DNA from: an uncultured Bacilli bacterium
Lineage (GTDB): Bacteria > Bacillota_I > Bacilli_A > RFN20 > CAG-826
Assembly (NCBI GenBank): GCA_944363525.1
Contig: CALVUF010000001.1
Coordinates: 242,497-306,496, forward strand
Reading direction: 5' to 3'
Length of the DNA: 64,000 bases
Shown in pieces: positions 33,984 through 43,147 of this stretch (position 1 is the stretch's first letter; every line of letters begins with the position of its first letter). The notes beneath the pieces are model-generated. The model made no database searches and was not told the DNA's origin. It was given only the letters and a program-made list of their open reading frames with translations. Both the position numbers and the translations under genes were made by a program.

Positions 33984-35258
33984 TTAATCGTTATTGGCGA
34001 CGATGTAGTCGTGGATTTTCTTGTTGACGAGGTTGGTCCGGAAGGAGTTGAGGTTGTCGCCATAGGCTTTCTTCAAATCCTCGACCTTCATGGAGTAGCG
34101 TTCGGCGGTCTTGGCCAGCTCATGGTCGAGCTCGGCGTCGTCAACGAGCAGGTGCTCCTTGGCGGCGAGGGTCTGGAGGACAAGGTAGCCTTTGACATTC
34201 TTAGCCGCCTCTTCCTTCATCTTGGCCTTGAGGTCCTCTTCCTTCTGGCCGGTGATCTCGAGGTATTGTTCGAAGGTGAGCCCATTGGATTCGACCTGTT
34301 TCTTGAGTTGGTCTTCGTTGGCGGCCGCTTCGTTGGCGATGATGGTCGAGTTAATCTCGACTTTCGAACCATCGACGATCTGCTTGACCAAGGCGTCGTA
34401 ATAGGCATTTTCCGCCTGACGGGTCTTCTGCTCGAGGAGGTTCTTCTTCTCGTATTCCTTGAGTTCATCAACGGTCTTGACGTCTTTGATGGCGAGGTCA
34501 GCGACGGTCTCATCGGAGAGGGTCGGGATCTGCTTGGCCTTGACCTCGTGGACGAGGCATTTGAAGGTGGCGGCTTTGCCGGCCAATTCCTTGACGTATT
34601 GTTCGGGGAAGGTGACGTCGACGTCGCGCGATTCGCCCTTCTTGATCCCGATCAAGGCCTCTTCGAAGCCGGGGACGAAGGAATGGGAGCCCAGCGAGAG
34701 GGAATAGTTATCGGCTTTCCCGCCTTCGAACGGCTTCCCGTCGATGAACCCCTCGAAATCGAGGACGACGGTGTCGCCTTCTTTGGCCGGCTCTTCGCTT
34801 TCGACCAATTCGGCGGCCCGATCGAGCCGGCGGGCGATGGCGTCGGCCACTTCCTTCTCATCGACCGAAGGGACGTTCTTCTCAGCATGGAGCCCTTTAT
34901 AGTTCCCGAGTTCGACCTTCGGGGCGAGGGTGACGAGGAATTTGATCTCCAGGTCGGTGTCGCTTAATTTGGTGAGGGTGGTCTCGGGCCGGAAGAAGGG
35001 CTCGATCTTCCCTTCCTTCAAAGCATCGGCGAAGATAATCGGGAGAAGGTCGTTGATGGCGTTATCGATGGCCCGCTGCATATTGACGTGGCTCCGGGCC
35101 ATGGCCTCGGGGGCGTGGCCTTTCCGAAATCCCGGGATGACGACGTCGGCGCAGGCCTTCTTGATGGCCTTTTCCTGCGCGTCCTTCCACATATCGGAAG
35201 GGACGGAAGAGACGATCTCGACGCGGCAATCATCGAGATTAGTGAATTTGTGTTCCAT
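33984..35258 (-). CDS. tig: Trigger factor
   Basis: Trigger factor is the ribosome-bound chaperone and prolyl isomerase that meets nascent chains. The 424-residue protein has the N-terminal ribosome-binding GFRKGHAPEAMARS (about residue 41), the FKBP-type PPIase domain (VVLDFEGFIDGKPFEGGKADNY, about 160) and the C-terminal helical chaperone domain. A GAGGAAA ribosome binding site precedes the start. Confidence 0.96.
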   Translation of the reverse strand: MEHKFTNLDDCRVEIVSSVPSDMWKDAQEKAIKKACADVVIPGFRKGHAPEAMARSHVNMQRAIDNAINDLLPIIFADALKEGKIEPFFRPETTLTKLSDTDLEIKFLVTLAPKVELGNYKGLHAEKNVPSVDEKEVADAIARRLDRAAELVESEEPAKEGDTVVLDFEGFIDGKPFEGGKADNYSLSLGSHSFVPGFEEALIGIKKGESRDVDVTFPEQYVKELAGKAATFKCLVHEVKAKQIPTLSDETVADLAIKDVKTVDELKEYEKKNLLEQKTRQAENAYYDALVKQIVDGSKVEINSTIIANEAAANEDQLKKQVESNGLTFEQYLEITGQKEEDLKAKMKEEAAKNVKGYLVLQTLAAKEHLLVDDAELDHELAKTAERYSMKVEDLKKAYGDNLNSFRTNLVNKKIHDYIVANND

Positions 35259-35294
35259 TTTGCTGTTTCCTCATTTGCTAAAAACGCAACGCAT

Positions 35295-35322
35295 AATATA
35301 CCCCAAAAAGCGGGCAAGCCAA
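35295..35322 (-). promoter_or_regulatory. Candidate promoter of tig-lon-engB
   Basis: TTGGCT (35317-35322), 16 bases, TATATT (35295-35300) on the minus strand, about 37 bases before the tig start. It overlaps the hairpin that follows the upstream gene. Confidence 0.5.
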
Positions 35323-35336
35323 ATATTTTGCTTGCG
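35304..35336 (-). terminator. Candidate terminator after the YsoA-like gene
   Basis: GCAAGC and GCTTGC (35314-35335) form a stem with an AT loop, followed by CCGCTTTTTGG on the minus strand. Modest stem, so moderate confidence. Confidence 0.5.
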
Positions 35337-35348
35337 CGGGCGCGAAAA

Positions 35349-36146
35349 TCAGGCTGGGCAGTGGGATTTCAGGGCCGAATCCAGCCGCTCTGCCAGCTCC
35401 GAAAGCTCGGCTTTTTGCCCTAAATAAGCCTTAGCTAAGGCGGCGGTGGCCGCGGCTAAATCCCCCTCAGGCAAGGGAAAGGGGTAATAGGCCGAGAGGC
35501 AAGAAAGGAGAATCTCCTTCCCCGTCTCGGCGATCCCGGCGTCCGGCCCCTCCTCTAAGGCGCGGAGGGCCAAGACGGCCCGGTCAACGGTCGACTGGAC
35601 CGGGAGCTCGGCGGGGACGAAGGTACCCGTCCACTCGCCATAGGCGAAATCGATCGGTTCCTCATCATGATTGAGGGAAAGGATCTGCAAGGCCAATTGA
35701 CGATAGGGGAAATGGTCGGTTTTAAGGCATAGGGAACGCAAGGCCGCCCGGAGGCTTGGGAAGGCCAAAGGGTGTTCTTTGGCGTAACGGAGCCCGTTCA
35801 TTAGCTGGGCGGGTTCCTCGCTATTTAGGGCGGAGGCTGCTTCCTCTAGCCCCATCCCTTTCTTCGGGCCAGGCTTATCGGCGAGCTTTTTCGGCAACTC
35901 GCGGAACAGTTCCTCGGTCGCCTGATCGACATAAGGGAGTTCGGCCAATTCGGCGATGGCCTTTTCCCCTAGTTCCGGCTCATTGACCGCCTTCGCTAGC
36001 TCATAGACCAGGGTTAAGGTCCTTTTGGGGTAATCGGCGAAAAGGGCTTCTTTCTTTTCCAATAACGTAGTCAACGCCTCGGGGTATTTCCCTTGGCTAA
36101 TCAGCTCCAGCAGGCTTTTCAATAACGGGGCGCTCGGTTTGTCCAT
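35349..36146 (-). CDS. YsoA-like helical-repeat protein
   Basis: The 265-residue protein is almost entirely helical with TPR-like repeats (LLELISQGKYPEALTTLLEK, LAKAVNEPELGEKAIAELAE, LMNGLRYAKEHPLAFPSLR). A TPR-type protein (YsoA) stands next to tig in Bacillus, and mollicutes have a related family, so gene order supports the relation. It is probably a cytoplasmic adaptor; the partner is unknown. I chose 36146 (MDKPSAPLL) because a TTGATT/CAAAAT promoter ends 7 bases before it. A longer frame from 36194 has no ribosome binding site. Confidence 0.6.
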   Translation of the reverse strand: MDKPSAPLLKSLLELISQGKYPEALTTLLEKKEALFADYPKRTLTLVYELAKAVNEPELGEKAIAELAELPYVDQATEELFRELPKKLADKPGPKKGMGLEEAASALNSEEPAQLMNGLRYAKEHPLAFPSLRAALRSLCLKTDHFPYRQLALQILSLNHDEEPIDFAYGEWTGTFVPAELPVQSTVDRAVLALRALEEGPDAGIAETGKEILLSCLSAYYPFPLPEGDLAAATAALAKAYLGQKAELSELAERLDSALKSHCPA

Positions 36147-36153
36147 CAAGCGA

Positions 36154-36182
36154 ATTTTGGGAGGGAAAGCCCGATAAATCAA
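36154..36182 (-). promoter_or_regulatory. Promoter of a leaderless YsoA-like mRNA
   Basis: TTGATT (36177-36182), 17 bases, CAAAAT (36154-36159) on the minus strand, 7 bases before the chosen start codon. Confidence 0.45.
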
Positions 36183-36212
36183 GGGTTTTGGCATCTAGTA
36201 ATGCGTACAAGG

Positions 36213-36241
36213 TTTAATTTTCTCCTCTATTGGGGCATAGT
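36213..36241 (+). promoter_or_regulatory. Candidate promoter of plsC
   Basis: TTTAAT (36213-36218), 17 bases, CATAGT (36236-36241), 9 bases before the plsC start. No Shine-Dalgarno at normal distance. Confidence 0.4.
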
Positions 36242-36250
36242 TAGCCCGCT

Positions 36251-37114
36251 ATGACGCTAACCCTGTCTTTAGTCTTCTCCTCCATCGCCCTGAGTTTGCT
36301 CACTTACTTCCTGGGCGGATATAACCTGAATTGGGTCTACTTCTATGTCCCGATCCTGCTGGCCATCGCCTTCTTCTTCGCCCTCTTTGGTCTTTTTGTC
36401 TTAGGGCTATACCTCTCATCCTTCCTCATCGACGTCGATAAAGACCACGCCCCGAGCAAAGCCACCATCGGGCTCGTCAACGAAGTCGCTTTCTTAGTCT
36501 GCTTCCTCGGCCGAATCAAGATTCGCTTCGCCGGGGCCAACAAGCTCAATTGGAATGAGCCAATGATGATCGCGACCAACCATCTTTCCAACATCGATTT
36601 CGTCGCCTTGTTTGCTCGGACCAAGGGCCACCCCATCATTTCAGTCGGGAAGAAAGAGATCATCAAGATGCCGATCGTCGGCCGTTACCTCGCCAAAGCC
36701 GGCTTCCTCTTCATCAAGCAAAATAGCCTGACCGAAGGGCCGGCCATCATCGAGAAAGGAGCCGAATATCTCAAAGATGGGATCTGCTCGGTCACCATCG
36801 CCCCCGAGGGGACAAGGAACCGCCGCTACCCCGAGCCGTTGTTGCTCCCCTTCCACCCGGGATCCTTTGCCTTGGCCAAGAACTCCAACCGACCCATCGC
36901 CCTCTTGAGTTTCCAAAACACCAACGCCGTCAAATCCCGCTTCCCCTTCCGGAGCACCCGGGTCTACATCGATGTCGTCGATGTCATTAAACCAGAGCGA
37001 TTTAAGGATCAATCCCTATCGGAAATCGCCGAAAGCTGCCATGCCAAGATGCTCTCCTTCCTCGAGGAGAAAAAAGCCCGTAATTACCACATCGGCCAAG
37101 CGAGCAATATTTAA
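36251..37114 (+). CDS. plsC: 1-acyl-sn-glycerol-3-phosphate acyltransferase (PlsC-like)
   Basis: PlsC adds the second acyl chain to make phosphatidic acid at the membrane. The 287-residue protein has two N-terminal hydrophobic segments (about 2-58), the catalytic NHLSNIDF (Hx4D, about residue 115) and the substrate motif APEGTRNRR (about 184). It is the only gene on the plus strand in this part and reads toward the tRNA gene. Confidence 0.9.
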   Translation: MTLTLSLVFSSIALSLLTYFLGGYNLNWVYFYVPILLAIAFFFALFGLFVLGLYLSSFLIDVDKDHAPSKATIGLVNEVAFLVCFLGRIKIRFAGANKLNWNEPMMIATNHLSNIDFVALFARTKGHPIISVGKKEIIKMPIVGRYLAKAGFLFIKQNSLTEGPAIIEKGAEYLKDGICSVTIAPEGTRNRRYPEPLLLPFHPGSFALAKNSNRPIALLSFQNTNAVKSRFPFRSTRVYIDVVDVIKPERFKDQSLSEIAESCHAKMLSFLEEKKARNYHIGQASNI

Positions 37115-37139
37115 GAAAAGGGCGCAAACCAAAAACGAA

Positions 37140-37163
37140 AGGCCGCAGAAAACGGCTTTTTTC
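37140..37163 (+). terminator. Terminator of plsC
   Basis: AGGCCG and CGGCTTT flank CAGAAAA (about 37140-37158), followed by a T run (TTTTTTCTTT). Confidence 0.6.
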
Positions 37164-37192
37164 TTTGAAAAGAAAACCCCGGGTAACCGGGG
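37160..37192 (-). terminator. Terminator of the tRNA-Arg gene
   Basis: CCCCGG and CCGGGG (37177-37192) with a 4-base loop, followed on the minus strand by TTTTCTTTTC. Confidence 0.85.
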
Positions 37193-37204
37193 CAATATCC
37201 GAAT

Positions 37205-37281
37205 TGGCCCGCCCGAGCCGACTCGAACGGCTGGCCCACAGCTTAGAAGGCTGTTGCTCTATCCAGCTGAGCTACGGGCGG
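37205..37281 (-). tRNA. tRNA-Arg (anticodon UCU)
   Basis: A full 77-base cloverleaf with encoded CCA: acceptor CCGCCCG/CGGGCGG, D-arm GCTC...GAGC, anticodon stem ACAGC/GCTGT with loop CTTCTAA (anticodon TCT), and T-arm AGCCG/CGGCT with TTCGAGT. It reads AGA codons. It is a single-gene unit followed by its own terminator. Confidence 0.96.
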
Positions 37282-37348
37282 AGCGTTGTTATCTTAGACT
37301 CCTATGGCCTTCGAGGCAATATTTATCCGCCCCGCCGCGCTTTTAGGC

Positions 37349-38878
37349 TTAGTTGGACTTCGGATGATAGTATCCGGAATCGCTGGCGAGACCAACGATT
37401 TCCTTGAACTCCTCTTTGTATTTATCCTTGGCCAAATAGGTTTCCAAGTCGCTTAACCTGGTCAAGACATTGGCCAGCGAGGCGTCGGCGGCGTATTTCG
37501 ATTGCCGGAGGACCAAGGCGAACTCGGCGACGCAGGAGGCGAAGAGGGTATCCTCGGTTTCCTTTTCCTGCCCCGTCACCGATAAAGTCACCTCCTGATC
37601 GACCTTTTCGGTGTCTTTATAACGGATGGCGACTTCGGCAAGCCCAGTCCCATTTTCTTCCGCTTCCTCAACCGGGACCAATTCATACATCACGGTGACG
37701 CAGAGGTTGCTCCCGATCTCGCCAGCGTCCTTATCCGAATTATTGAAGTCATCCTCGGAGATCCGCTTCATATCATAGCCCAGCAGTCGATAGGAGGAAA
37801 CGGTATCTGGGTTGAAAGTCACCCCGGCCTTAGCGTCACTAGCCACCGTATAAAGGGTGCCCGACAATTCCTCGGTGAACACCTTCTCGGCCTCCAGTTG
37901 GGTATCGATATAGGAGTAGTTCCCATTCCCGTTCAAGGCTAAGGTCTGCATCAAATCGTCGCGGGTATTGCCAAGCCCGACCCCGACGACCGAAAGGGCG
38001 ACGCCGCTTTGGGCTTTGTCCTGGATGAATTCGGTCAATTCATCGGTGCTGGAGAGGCCGACGTTGAAGTCGCCGTCGCTCAGCATTATGACCCGGTTGT
38101 TCCCGTTTTCCACTTTGTGGGATTCGGCCTGTTCGTAGGCCAGTTCCAATCCGCCGGAGCCGCTGGTGGAGCCATAGGCGGTAAGTTTCGATAGGGCCTG
38201 CCGGATCTTGGTCTTCCCATCGCTGGTGGCTGAGGTGCTTTCTAAAACGGTTTTGACCCCACTGGCGTAAGTCACGACGGCGACCCGGTCAGTATCAGTA
38301 AGCCCATCGACGAGCTTGTTGGCCCCGTATTTGACTAGTTCCAGCCGGCTCATCCCTTCATAGCCCCCGACGGCGCTAGCCATCGAGCCGGAGACGTCGA
38401 TGAGCAAAACGTAGTTGGCGTCCCCCGAGACTTCCGCCTCCTCAGTTTTGATCCCAAGGGTCAAAAGCTCGTGCTCGCTATTCCAGGGACAAGCGGACAT
38501 ATAGGCCGTGACCCCGAGCCCTTTGCCTTTTGCTATCGCCTGGTAATCATAATCGAAGTAATTGACCAATTCCTCCAATCGGACCGAATCGGCCGCGACT
38601 TTTTGCCCCAACCGTATCTGAGCCCGGACATAGGAATAGCCCGCGGTGTTCCGGTCGAGGGAGAAATAGGAGGACGGGGTGGCGGCGGTTTCGACGAATC
38701 CTTGCTCGATGACGCTGTCGTATTGATAGTTCGGGCCTTCGTCTTCCCAAGGCAAGGCGTCCCCGGAAGGGATGGCCATTCCCCCTTCGTAATAGTTGTC
38801 AGTCGGCGCCCCGCTGCAACCGAAAAGGAGCGCAATACCGATGGCCCCGCTTGCGATGGCTAGATAACGTTTCTGCAT
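37349..38878 (-). CDS. von Willebrand factor A domain lipoprotein (YfbK-like)
   Basis: The 509-residue lipoprotein has lipobox LLFGC (Cys21), a vWF-N-like region (SSYFSLDRNTAGYSYVRAQI, LEELVNYFDYDY), a VWA domain (about 155-325) with MIDAS motif DVSGSMAS and TLALNGNGNYSYIDT, and a C-terminal YfbK/DUF3520-like part (GVTFNPDTVSSYRLLGYD, EVAIRYKDT). Such proteins occur widely, probably binding divalent metal and other surface proteins, but their job is unclear. The start at 38878 follows AGGAGGCGCAAAA. It is separate from the uvrC operon. Confidence 0.88.
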   Translation of the reverse strand: MQKRYLAIASGAIGIALLFGCSGAPTDNYYEGGMAIPSGDALPWEDEGPNYQYDSVIEQGFVETAATPSSYFSLDRNTAGYSYVRAQIRLGQKVAADSVRLEELVNYFDYDYQAIAKGKGLGVTAYMSACPWNSEHELLTLGIKTEEAEVSGDANYVLLIDVSGSMASAVGGYEGMSRLELVKYGANKLVDGLTDTDRVAVVTYASGVKTVLESTSATSDGKTKIRQALSKLTAYGSTSGSGGLELAYEQAESHKVENGNNRVIMLSDGDFNVGLSSTDELTEFIQDKAQSGVALSVVGVGLGNTRDDLMQTLALNGNGNYSYIDTQLEAEKVFTEELSGTLYTVASDAKAGVTFNPDTVSSYRLLGYDMKRISEDDFNNSDKDAGEIGSNLCVTVMYELVPVEEAEENGTGLAEVAIRYKDTEKVDQEVTLSVTGQEKETEDTLFASCVAEFALVLRQSKYAADASLANVLTRLSDLETYLAKDKYKEEFKEIVGLASDSGYYHPKSN

Positions 38879-38987
38879 TTTTGCGCCTCCTATGCCTATA
38901 TCTATTATTCCGCTCTTTCGAACTTTGAGAAGAGAATTCACTCGGCTGTCTAGATAGATGCGGGCTAAAAAACTGGCCTGATAATAC

Positions 38988-39022
38988 GAAAATCCCCCAT
39001 CGCCGCTTAGGAAATGGGGGAT
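38988..39022 (-). terminator. Terminator of mutS2-uvrC
   Basis: ATCCCCCAT (38992-39000) pairs with ATGGGGGAT (39014-39022); minus strand continues TTTTCG. Confidence 0.85.
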
Positions 39023-39031
39023 GAATAAGGT

Positions 39032-40798
39032 TTAATCGGCTTCGTGAAGTTTTTGGTATAACTCGTGGGCGACGTCTTTGGACAAAGATTGGCTTAACTC
39101 CAACTCCGAGGCGTTAAGCAAAGCCTCTTTGCTTTTATAGACCGAGCGGAGTTGTTCGGCCCGCTTAGCCCCGAGCCCTTTGATCCCATCGAAGATCGAG
39201 GATAGGAAGGAAGCCGACCGTTTCTGATGGTGGTAACCGATGGCGAAGCGATGGACCTCGTCCTGCATCCGCATCAATAAGAAAAACAACGGCGAAGCCG
39301 GATCGAGCGGGAACTCATTCCCATCGATATCGACTAAGGCATCGGTTTGGTGGCGGTCGTTCTTCCTCAATCCATAAACCGGGATCTGGGCTTTGGCGAT
39401 GGCTAAGCCCTCGGTCGCCGCCCGAACTTGGGTAAGCCCGCCATCGGTTAAGATCAAATCGGGTAGTTTCTCGTTTTCCTCGACCAGCCGTTTATAACGC
39501 CTCCCGACCACCTCGACCATCGAATGGTAGTCATCGCCGGCGTTTTCCTCGGCGAGCCGGAACTTCCGATACATCTTCTTGTTCGGGACTCCGTTGATGA
39601 AGCAGACCATCGCCCCGACTGGGCTATCGCCTTGAAGGTGGGAGTTATCAAACAACTCGATCCGTAACGGGGTCTTGATATGAAGCAAATCGCCCAATTG
39701 TTCCAATAACGAAAGGTTGTCGTCATCGAGGCGGGAGGAGAGGAAGAACTCGTCGAGGGCGGCTTTGGCATTCAGCTCGGCCATAACGATTAAGTCCAAA
39801 AGCCGGCCTTCCTGGGGGATGGCGACTTTCAAATCCGGGGCGAAGGTGCTTTCTAAATTCGTGGCCACTTCCTCCAGCCGGGTCAAGGCCAGCTTGGGCA
39901 ATTCATGGTTGGCGTAATATTGCTCGATCAAATCGGTCAATTGCTCCCCGACCTCGCCGAAACGAGGGACGACGTGGGTCTTTTTGCCTAGTAGGCACCC
40001 ACCCCGGTAATTGAGGATGGCTAAGGAGAGATGGGATTCGCGTTCGGAATAGGCGAAGACGTCGCAAGAGGGCAGATCCTTGAACTCGACCCGCTGGGTT
40101 GAAAGGACATGGTCGATGGCATCGAGCGTCTTCTTGTATTCCCCCGCCATCTCGAAGTCGAGCCGGGCGACCGCTTCCTCCATCTTCTTGGTGAGTTCGG
40201 CCTTTTCTTTGCCGGCGTCCCCGCTTAAAAAGCGCTTAATCGAATCGCTTAGCCCTTGGCTTTGCCCGTCATCGATTTTGTTGATGCAGGGGGCTAAGCA
40301 TTGGCCCAGCGAATAATATAAACAGGGCTTAGCCGGGATATTCCGGCATTTCCTCGTCGGGAAGATCTTATTCAGCAGATCAAGGACCGCCGCCGCGGCA
40401 TAACCGGATGGATAAGGGCCGAAATAATCATAATGTTTGTCCTTTTTGTTCCGGGCGATCTTCAGCACCGGGTCATTTCCTTTCTTCAAAGCCAAATAAG
40501 GATAATGGGAATCATCCATCAGCATGATGTTATAACGGGGATGATGGGTCTGAATGAGGTTCATCTCGAGGATGAAGGCCTCTTTGTCGCTATTGACGAG
40601 GATGGTCTCGAAATGGTGGACGTGGCCGACCATCGCCGCCACTTTTCCTTCCTGGGGACGGAGGAAATACTGCGAAACCCGCTTCTTGAGCGATTTGGCT
40701 TTGCCGATATAGATGATCTCGTCCTCATCGTTCTTCATCAAATACACCCCGGGGGAATCGGGGAGCAAGGAGATGAGCCGGGAAAGGAGCTCGCTCAT
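39032..40798 (-). CDS. uvrC: Excinuclease ABC subunit C
   Basis: UvrC makes both incisions in nucleotide excision repair. The 588-residue protein has the GIY-YIG domain (LPDSPGVYLMKNDEDEIIYIGKA), the Cys-rich linker CRNIPAKPCLYYSLGQCLAPC, the UVR segment (AVARLDFEMAGEYKKTLDAI), the RNase H-like nuclease (LFDNSHLQGDSPVGAM, DGGLTQVRAA) and a C-terminal HhH. It overlaps mutS2 by 4 bases. Confidence 0.97.
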   Translation of the reverse strand: MSELLSRLISLLPDSPGVYLMKNDEDEIIYIGKAKSLKKRVSQYFLRPQEGKVAAMVGHVHHFETILVNSDKEAFILEMNLIQTHHPRYNIMLMDDSHYPYLALKKGNDPVLKIARNKKDKHYDYFGPYPSGYAAAAVLDLLNKIFPTRKCRNIPAKPCLYYSLGQCLAPCINKIDDGQSQGLSDSIKRFLSGDAGKEKAELTKKMEEAVARLDFEMAGEYKKTLDAIDHVLSTQRVEFKDLPSCDVFAYSERESHLSLAILNYRGGCLLGKKTHVVPRFGEVGEQLTDLIEQYYANHELPKLALTRLEEVATNLESTFAPDLKVAIPQEGRLLDLIVMAELNAKAALDEFFLSSRLDDDNLSLLEQLGDLLHIKTPLRIELFDNSHLQGDSPVGAMVCFINGVPNKKMYRKFRLAEENAGDDYHSMVEVVGRRYKRLVEENEKLPDLILTDGGLTQVRAATEGLAIAKAQIPVYGLRKNDRHQTDALVDIDGNEFPLDPASPLFFLLMRMQDEVHRFAIGYHHQKRSASFLSSIFDGIKGLGAKRAEQLRSVYKSKEALLNASELELSQSLSKDVAHELYQKLHEAD

Positions 40799-43098
40799 TT
40801 GAGGTACACCACCGTCGCCCCGGCCCCGCCTTCGGCTTCGCCGGCCATCTCAAACCGCTCGACGAAAGAATGGGTTTTGCAGTATTCGGCGGTCATTCTT
40901 TTCAATGCCCCCGAGCCGAGCCCATGGATGATCCGGACCCGCTTGAACCCTTTGACCCGGCAGGAATCGAGGTAGCGGTCCAATTCCTGCTTGGCTTCGT
41001 CATAACGCAGGCCAATCAGATTGCATTCAAGCGACAGGCTCTTATCCTTAGCCAGCCCATCGAGCACCGCCCCTTTCAAGGAGGGCTTAGCCGATTCCGG
41101 CGCGGCGATTCTTTTCAAGGAATCGATAGCCAAAGTAAAACTCATGCCTTTAGAGGAGGAGACGACCGCTTTCTTCCCGCTTAATTTGGTGACGGTCCCC
41201 TGCAAAGGATAATCAAGCGACTCGACGTAATCCCCTTCCTTTAGGGGCTCATTCGAACGGGAGATTGGGCTTTCCTCCTCCTTAAGCAAAGCGTCGAGAT
41301 GAGCCTTGGCCTTAACCGCCTCATGGAGTTTGACCCCCGGTTGCGATAAGGATTTGATGGCTTCCTCGGCTTGGAGTTTGGCTTTTTGGAGGACCGCCTC
41401 GGTCTTTTCCTCCAAGCTCTCGGCGAATTGCTTCTTCTCTTTCTCAAACGCCGCCGTTTTCTTGGCCAAAGCCACCTCCCCTTCTTCGATTTGCTTTTCT
41501 TTTTCCTTCAAAGAAACCCGCAGATCCTCGTTTTCCTTAATCAAAGACGAGAGTTTTTTGATCGAGGCGGCGACCGAAACCTCTTCCCCACCTTGGGCGA
41601 TTTGCTTGGCTCTACTCACAATATCATGGTCAAGCCCGAACCGTTCGGACAAGACCAGGGCGAAGGATTCGCCCGGGCTCCCGACGTGGAGATGGTAAGT
41701 CGGCTCTAAACTCTCCTCATCGAACTCCATGCTGGCGTTGGCCGCCCCTTCTTCGCTTAAGGCGAATTCCTTGACCAATTCGAAATGGCTCGAGACTAAG
41801 GCAAAGCAGCCGATGGATAGGACTTTCTCCAATAAAGCGACGGCGATGGCCTCCCCTTCGTGAGGGGAGGTGCCAGTCCCGACTTCATCGAGTAGGAGCA
41901 ACGAATGAGAATCGATGTTCTTCAGGCAAGAAGCGATCGAATGGATATGGCCGGAGAAGGTCGAGAGGTTGTCATCAAGCGATTGATGGTCCCCGATGTC
42001 GGCCTCGATGCTCGAGAAATAAGGAATCTCCGCCCCTTGGCCGCAAGGAAGGGGGAACCCCATTTTGAAAAGGATGGCGATGATGCCGACGGTCTTTAAG
42101 GCCACCGTCTTGCCCCCAGCATTGGGGCCGGAGATTACGAGCAATCGCCGAGAAGAAGACAAAGCGAAAGTATTGGGGATGGCTTTGCCTTTTCCCAAAA
42201 GGGGGTGCCAGCCATCGGGGATATAAAGATTGGAGGAGATTTGCCCGACATGGCCCTCGTTATCGGCCATCCACTTGGCCTTAGCCAGCCGGAGATCCTC
42301 ATCGGATAAGGTATCGTTGGTTAGTTCGATGTCTTCGGCCGAGGAACCGACTAAAGCCGACAGATGGCGGAGCACTTTGACCACTTCGGCTTTTTCTTCT
42401 TCTAATAAACCGGCCAGTTTGGCATTCAAAGCCACCAGCCGCTCGGGCTCAATGAATATCGAGGCCCCCGATCCGGAATAGCCTAAGCTTAAGCCTGGGA
42501 CCTTCGACTTATAGGCGTTGAGGACCGGGAGGACGTAATGGCCATCCCGCATGGTGAGGGTTGGGGCGCTGAGATAATCGCGGTAGTCATTGACCAAGGA
42601 GGACAGTTTGTCCTGGATGGCCCGGGTGGTCGATTTGATGGCGGACCGCACGCTTCGAAGTTCCGGCGAGGCTTTGTCGACGACGTAAAAGGCCGAATCG
42701 ATGCAGCGGTCGATCTCCTCGACTAAGGAAGGGAAACTCGGGATATAGGAGGCGATCCGCTGAAGGATCGGGGCATCCTCGACCCCAGCGGCGAATTTCT
42801 TATAGGCTTCGGCCGCCTTCCCCTCCTCGGCGATTTGCTTCAATTGATGCTCATCAAGGCAGGCCCCTTTGGCGGCTAAATTCAATAAAGGCCGCAGATC
42901 CTCCCCGGTTTGGAGAGGGATCGCCCCATAACGGGCGTAGACGAGCTCCATCTCGGAAACCCCGTTTAAGGTCTCTTCCAAATCCAATTTCGACAAAAAG
43001 CCGGCCTTCAGGGCCTTCTCTTTCCCCCTAACCGTCAAGCAACGGGCGGCGAATAATGCCTTTAAGCGGTCAATCTGCAGTTCTTCGTAAGCTTCCAT
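40795..43098 (-). CDS. mutS2: Endonuclease MutS2
   Basis: MutS2 (767 residues) is a MutS paralogue without the mismatch-recognition domain, with roles in blocking recombination and rescuing collided ribosomes in Bacillus. It shows Walker A VISGPNAGGKTVALKT (about 325), SLLLLDEVGTGTSPHEG, a coiled-coil clamp (about 510-600) and a C-terminal Smr domain (LECNLIGLRYDEAKQELDRYL, VRIIHGLGSGALK). The start codon lies 10 bases after TATAAT with no ribosome binding site. It is divergent from rnhC. Confidence 0.96.
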   Translation of the reverse strand: MEAYEELQIDRLKALFAARCLTVRGKEKALKAGFLSKLDLEETLNGVSEMELVYARYGAIPLQTGEDLRPLLNLAAKGACLDEHQLKQIAEEGKAAEAYKKFAAGVEDAPILQRIASYIPSFPSLVEEIDRCIDSAFYVVDKASPELRSVRSAIKSTTRAIQDKLSSLVNDYRDYLSAPTLTMRDGHYVLPVLNAYKSKVPGLSLGYSGSGASIFIEPERLVALNAKLAGLLEEEKAEVVKVLRHLSALVGSSAEDIELTNDTLSDEDLRLAKAKWMADNEGHVGQISSNLYIPDGWHPLLGKGKAIPNTFALSSSRRLLVISGPNAGGKTVALKTVGIIAILFKMGFPLPCGQGAEIPYFSSIEADIGDHQSLDDNLSTFSGHIHSIASCLKNIDSHSLLLLDEVGTGTSPHEGEAIAVALLEKVLSIGCFALVSSHFELVKEFALSEEGAANASMEFDEESLEPTYHLHVGSPGESFALVLSERFGLDHDIVSRAKQIAQGGEEVSVAASIKKLSSLIKENEDLRVSLKEKEKQIEEGEVALAKKTAAFEKEKKQFAESLEEKTEAVLQKAKLQAEEAIKSLSQPGVKLHEAVKAKAHLDALLKEEESPISRSNEPLKEGDYVESLDYPLQGTVTKLSGKKAVVSSSKGMSFTLAIDSLKRIAAPESAKPSLKGAVLDGLAKDKSLSLECNLIGLRYDEAKQELDRYLDSCRVKGFKRVRIIHGLGSGALKRMTAEYCKTHSFVERFEMAGEAEGGAGATVVYLK

Positions 43099-43108
43099 TT
43101 GCCCAAAG

Positions 43109-43141
43109 ATTATACGCGAATCGAAGAAGCGAAGGTATAAT
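43109..43141. promoter_or_regulatory. Back-to-back promoters of mutS2 and rnhC
   Basis: Minus-strand TATAAT (43109-43114) serves mutS2 and plus-strand TATAAT (43136-43141) serves rnhC; the two boxes are 21 bases apart, so each -35 region coincides with the other -10 region. Both start codons follow within 6-10 bases. Simultaneous use should be mutually exclusive. Confidence 0.55.
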
Positions 43142-43147
43142 CAGCCC

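Noticed and set aside
34011..34967. 318-codon plus-strand frame inside the trigger factor gene
   Set aside because: It is antisense to tig, has no ribosome site and its composition (long Leu/Val/Gly/Asp runs) is what the complement of a GC-biased gene gives.
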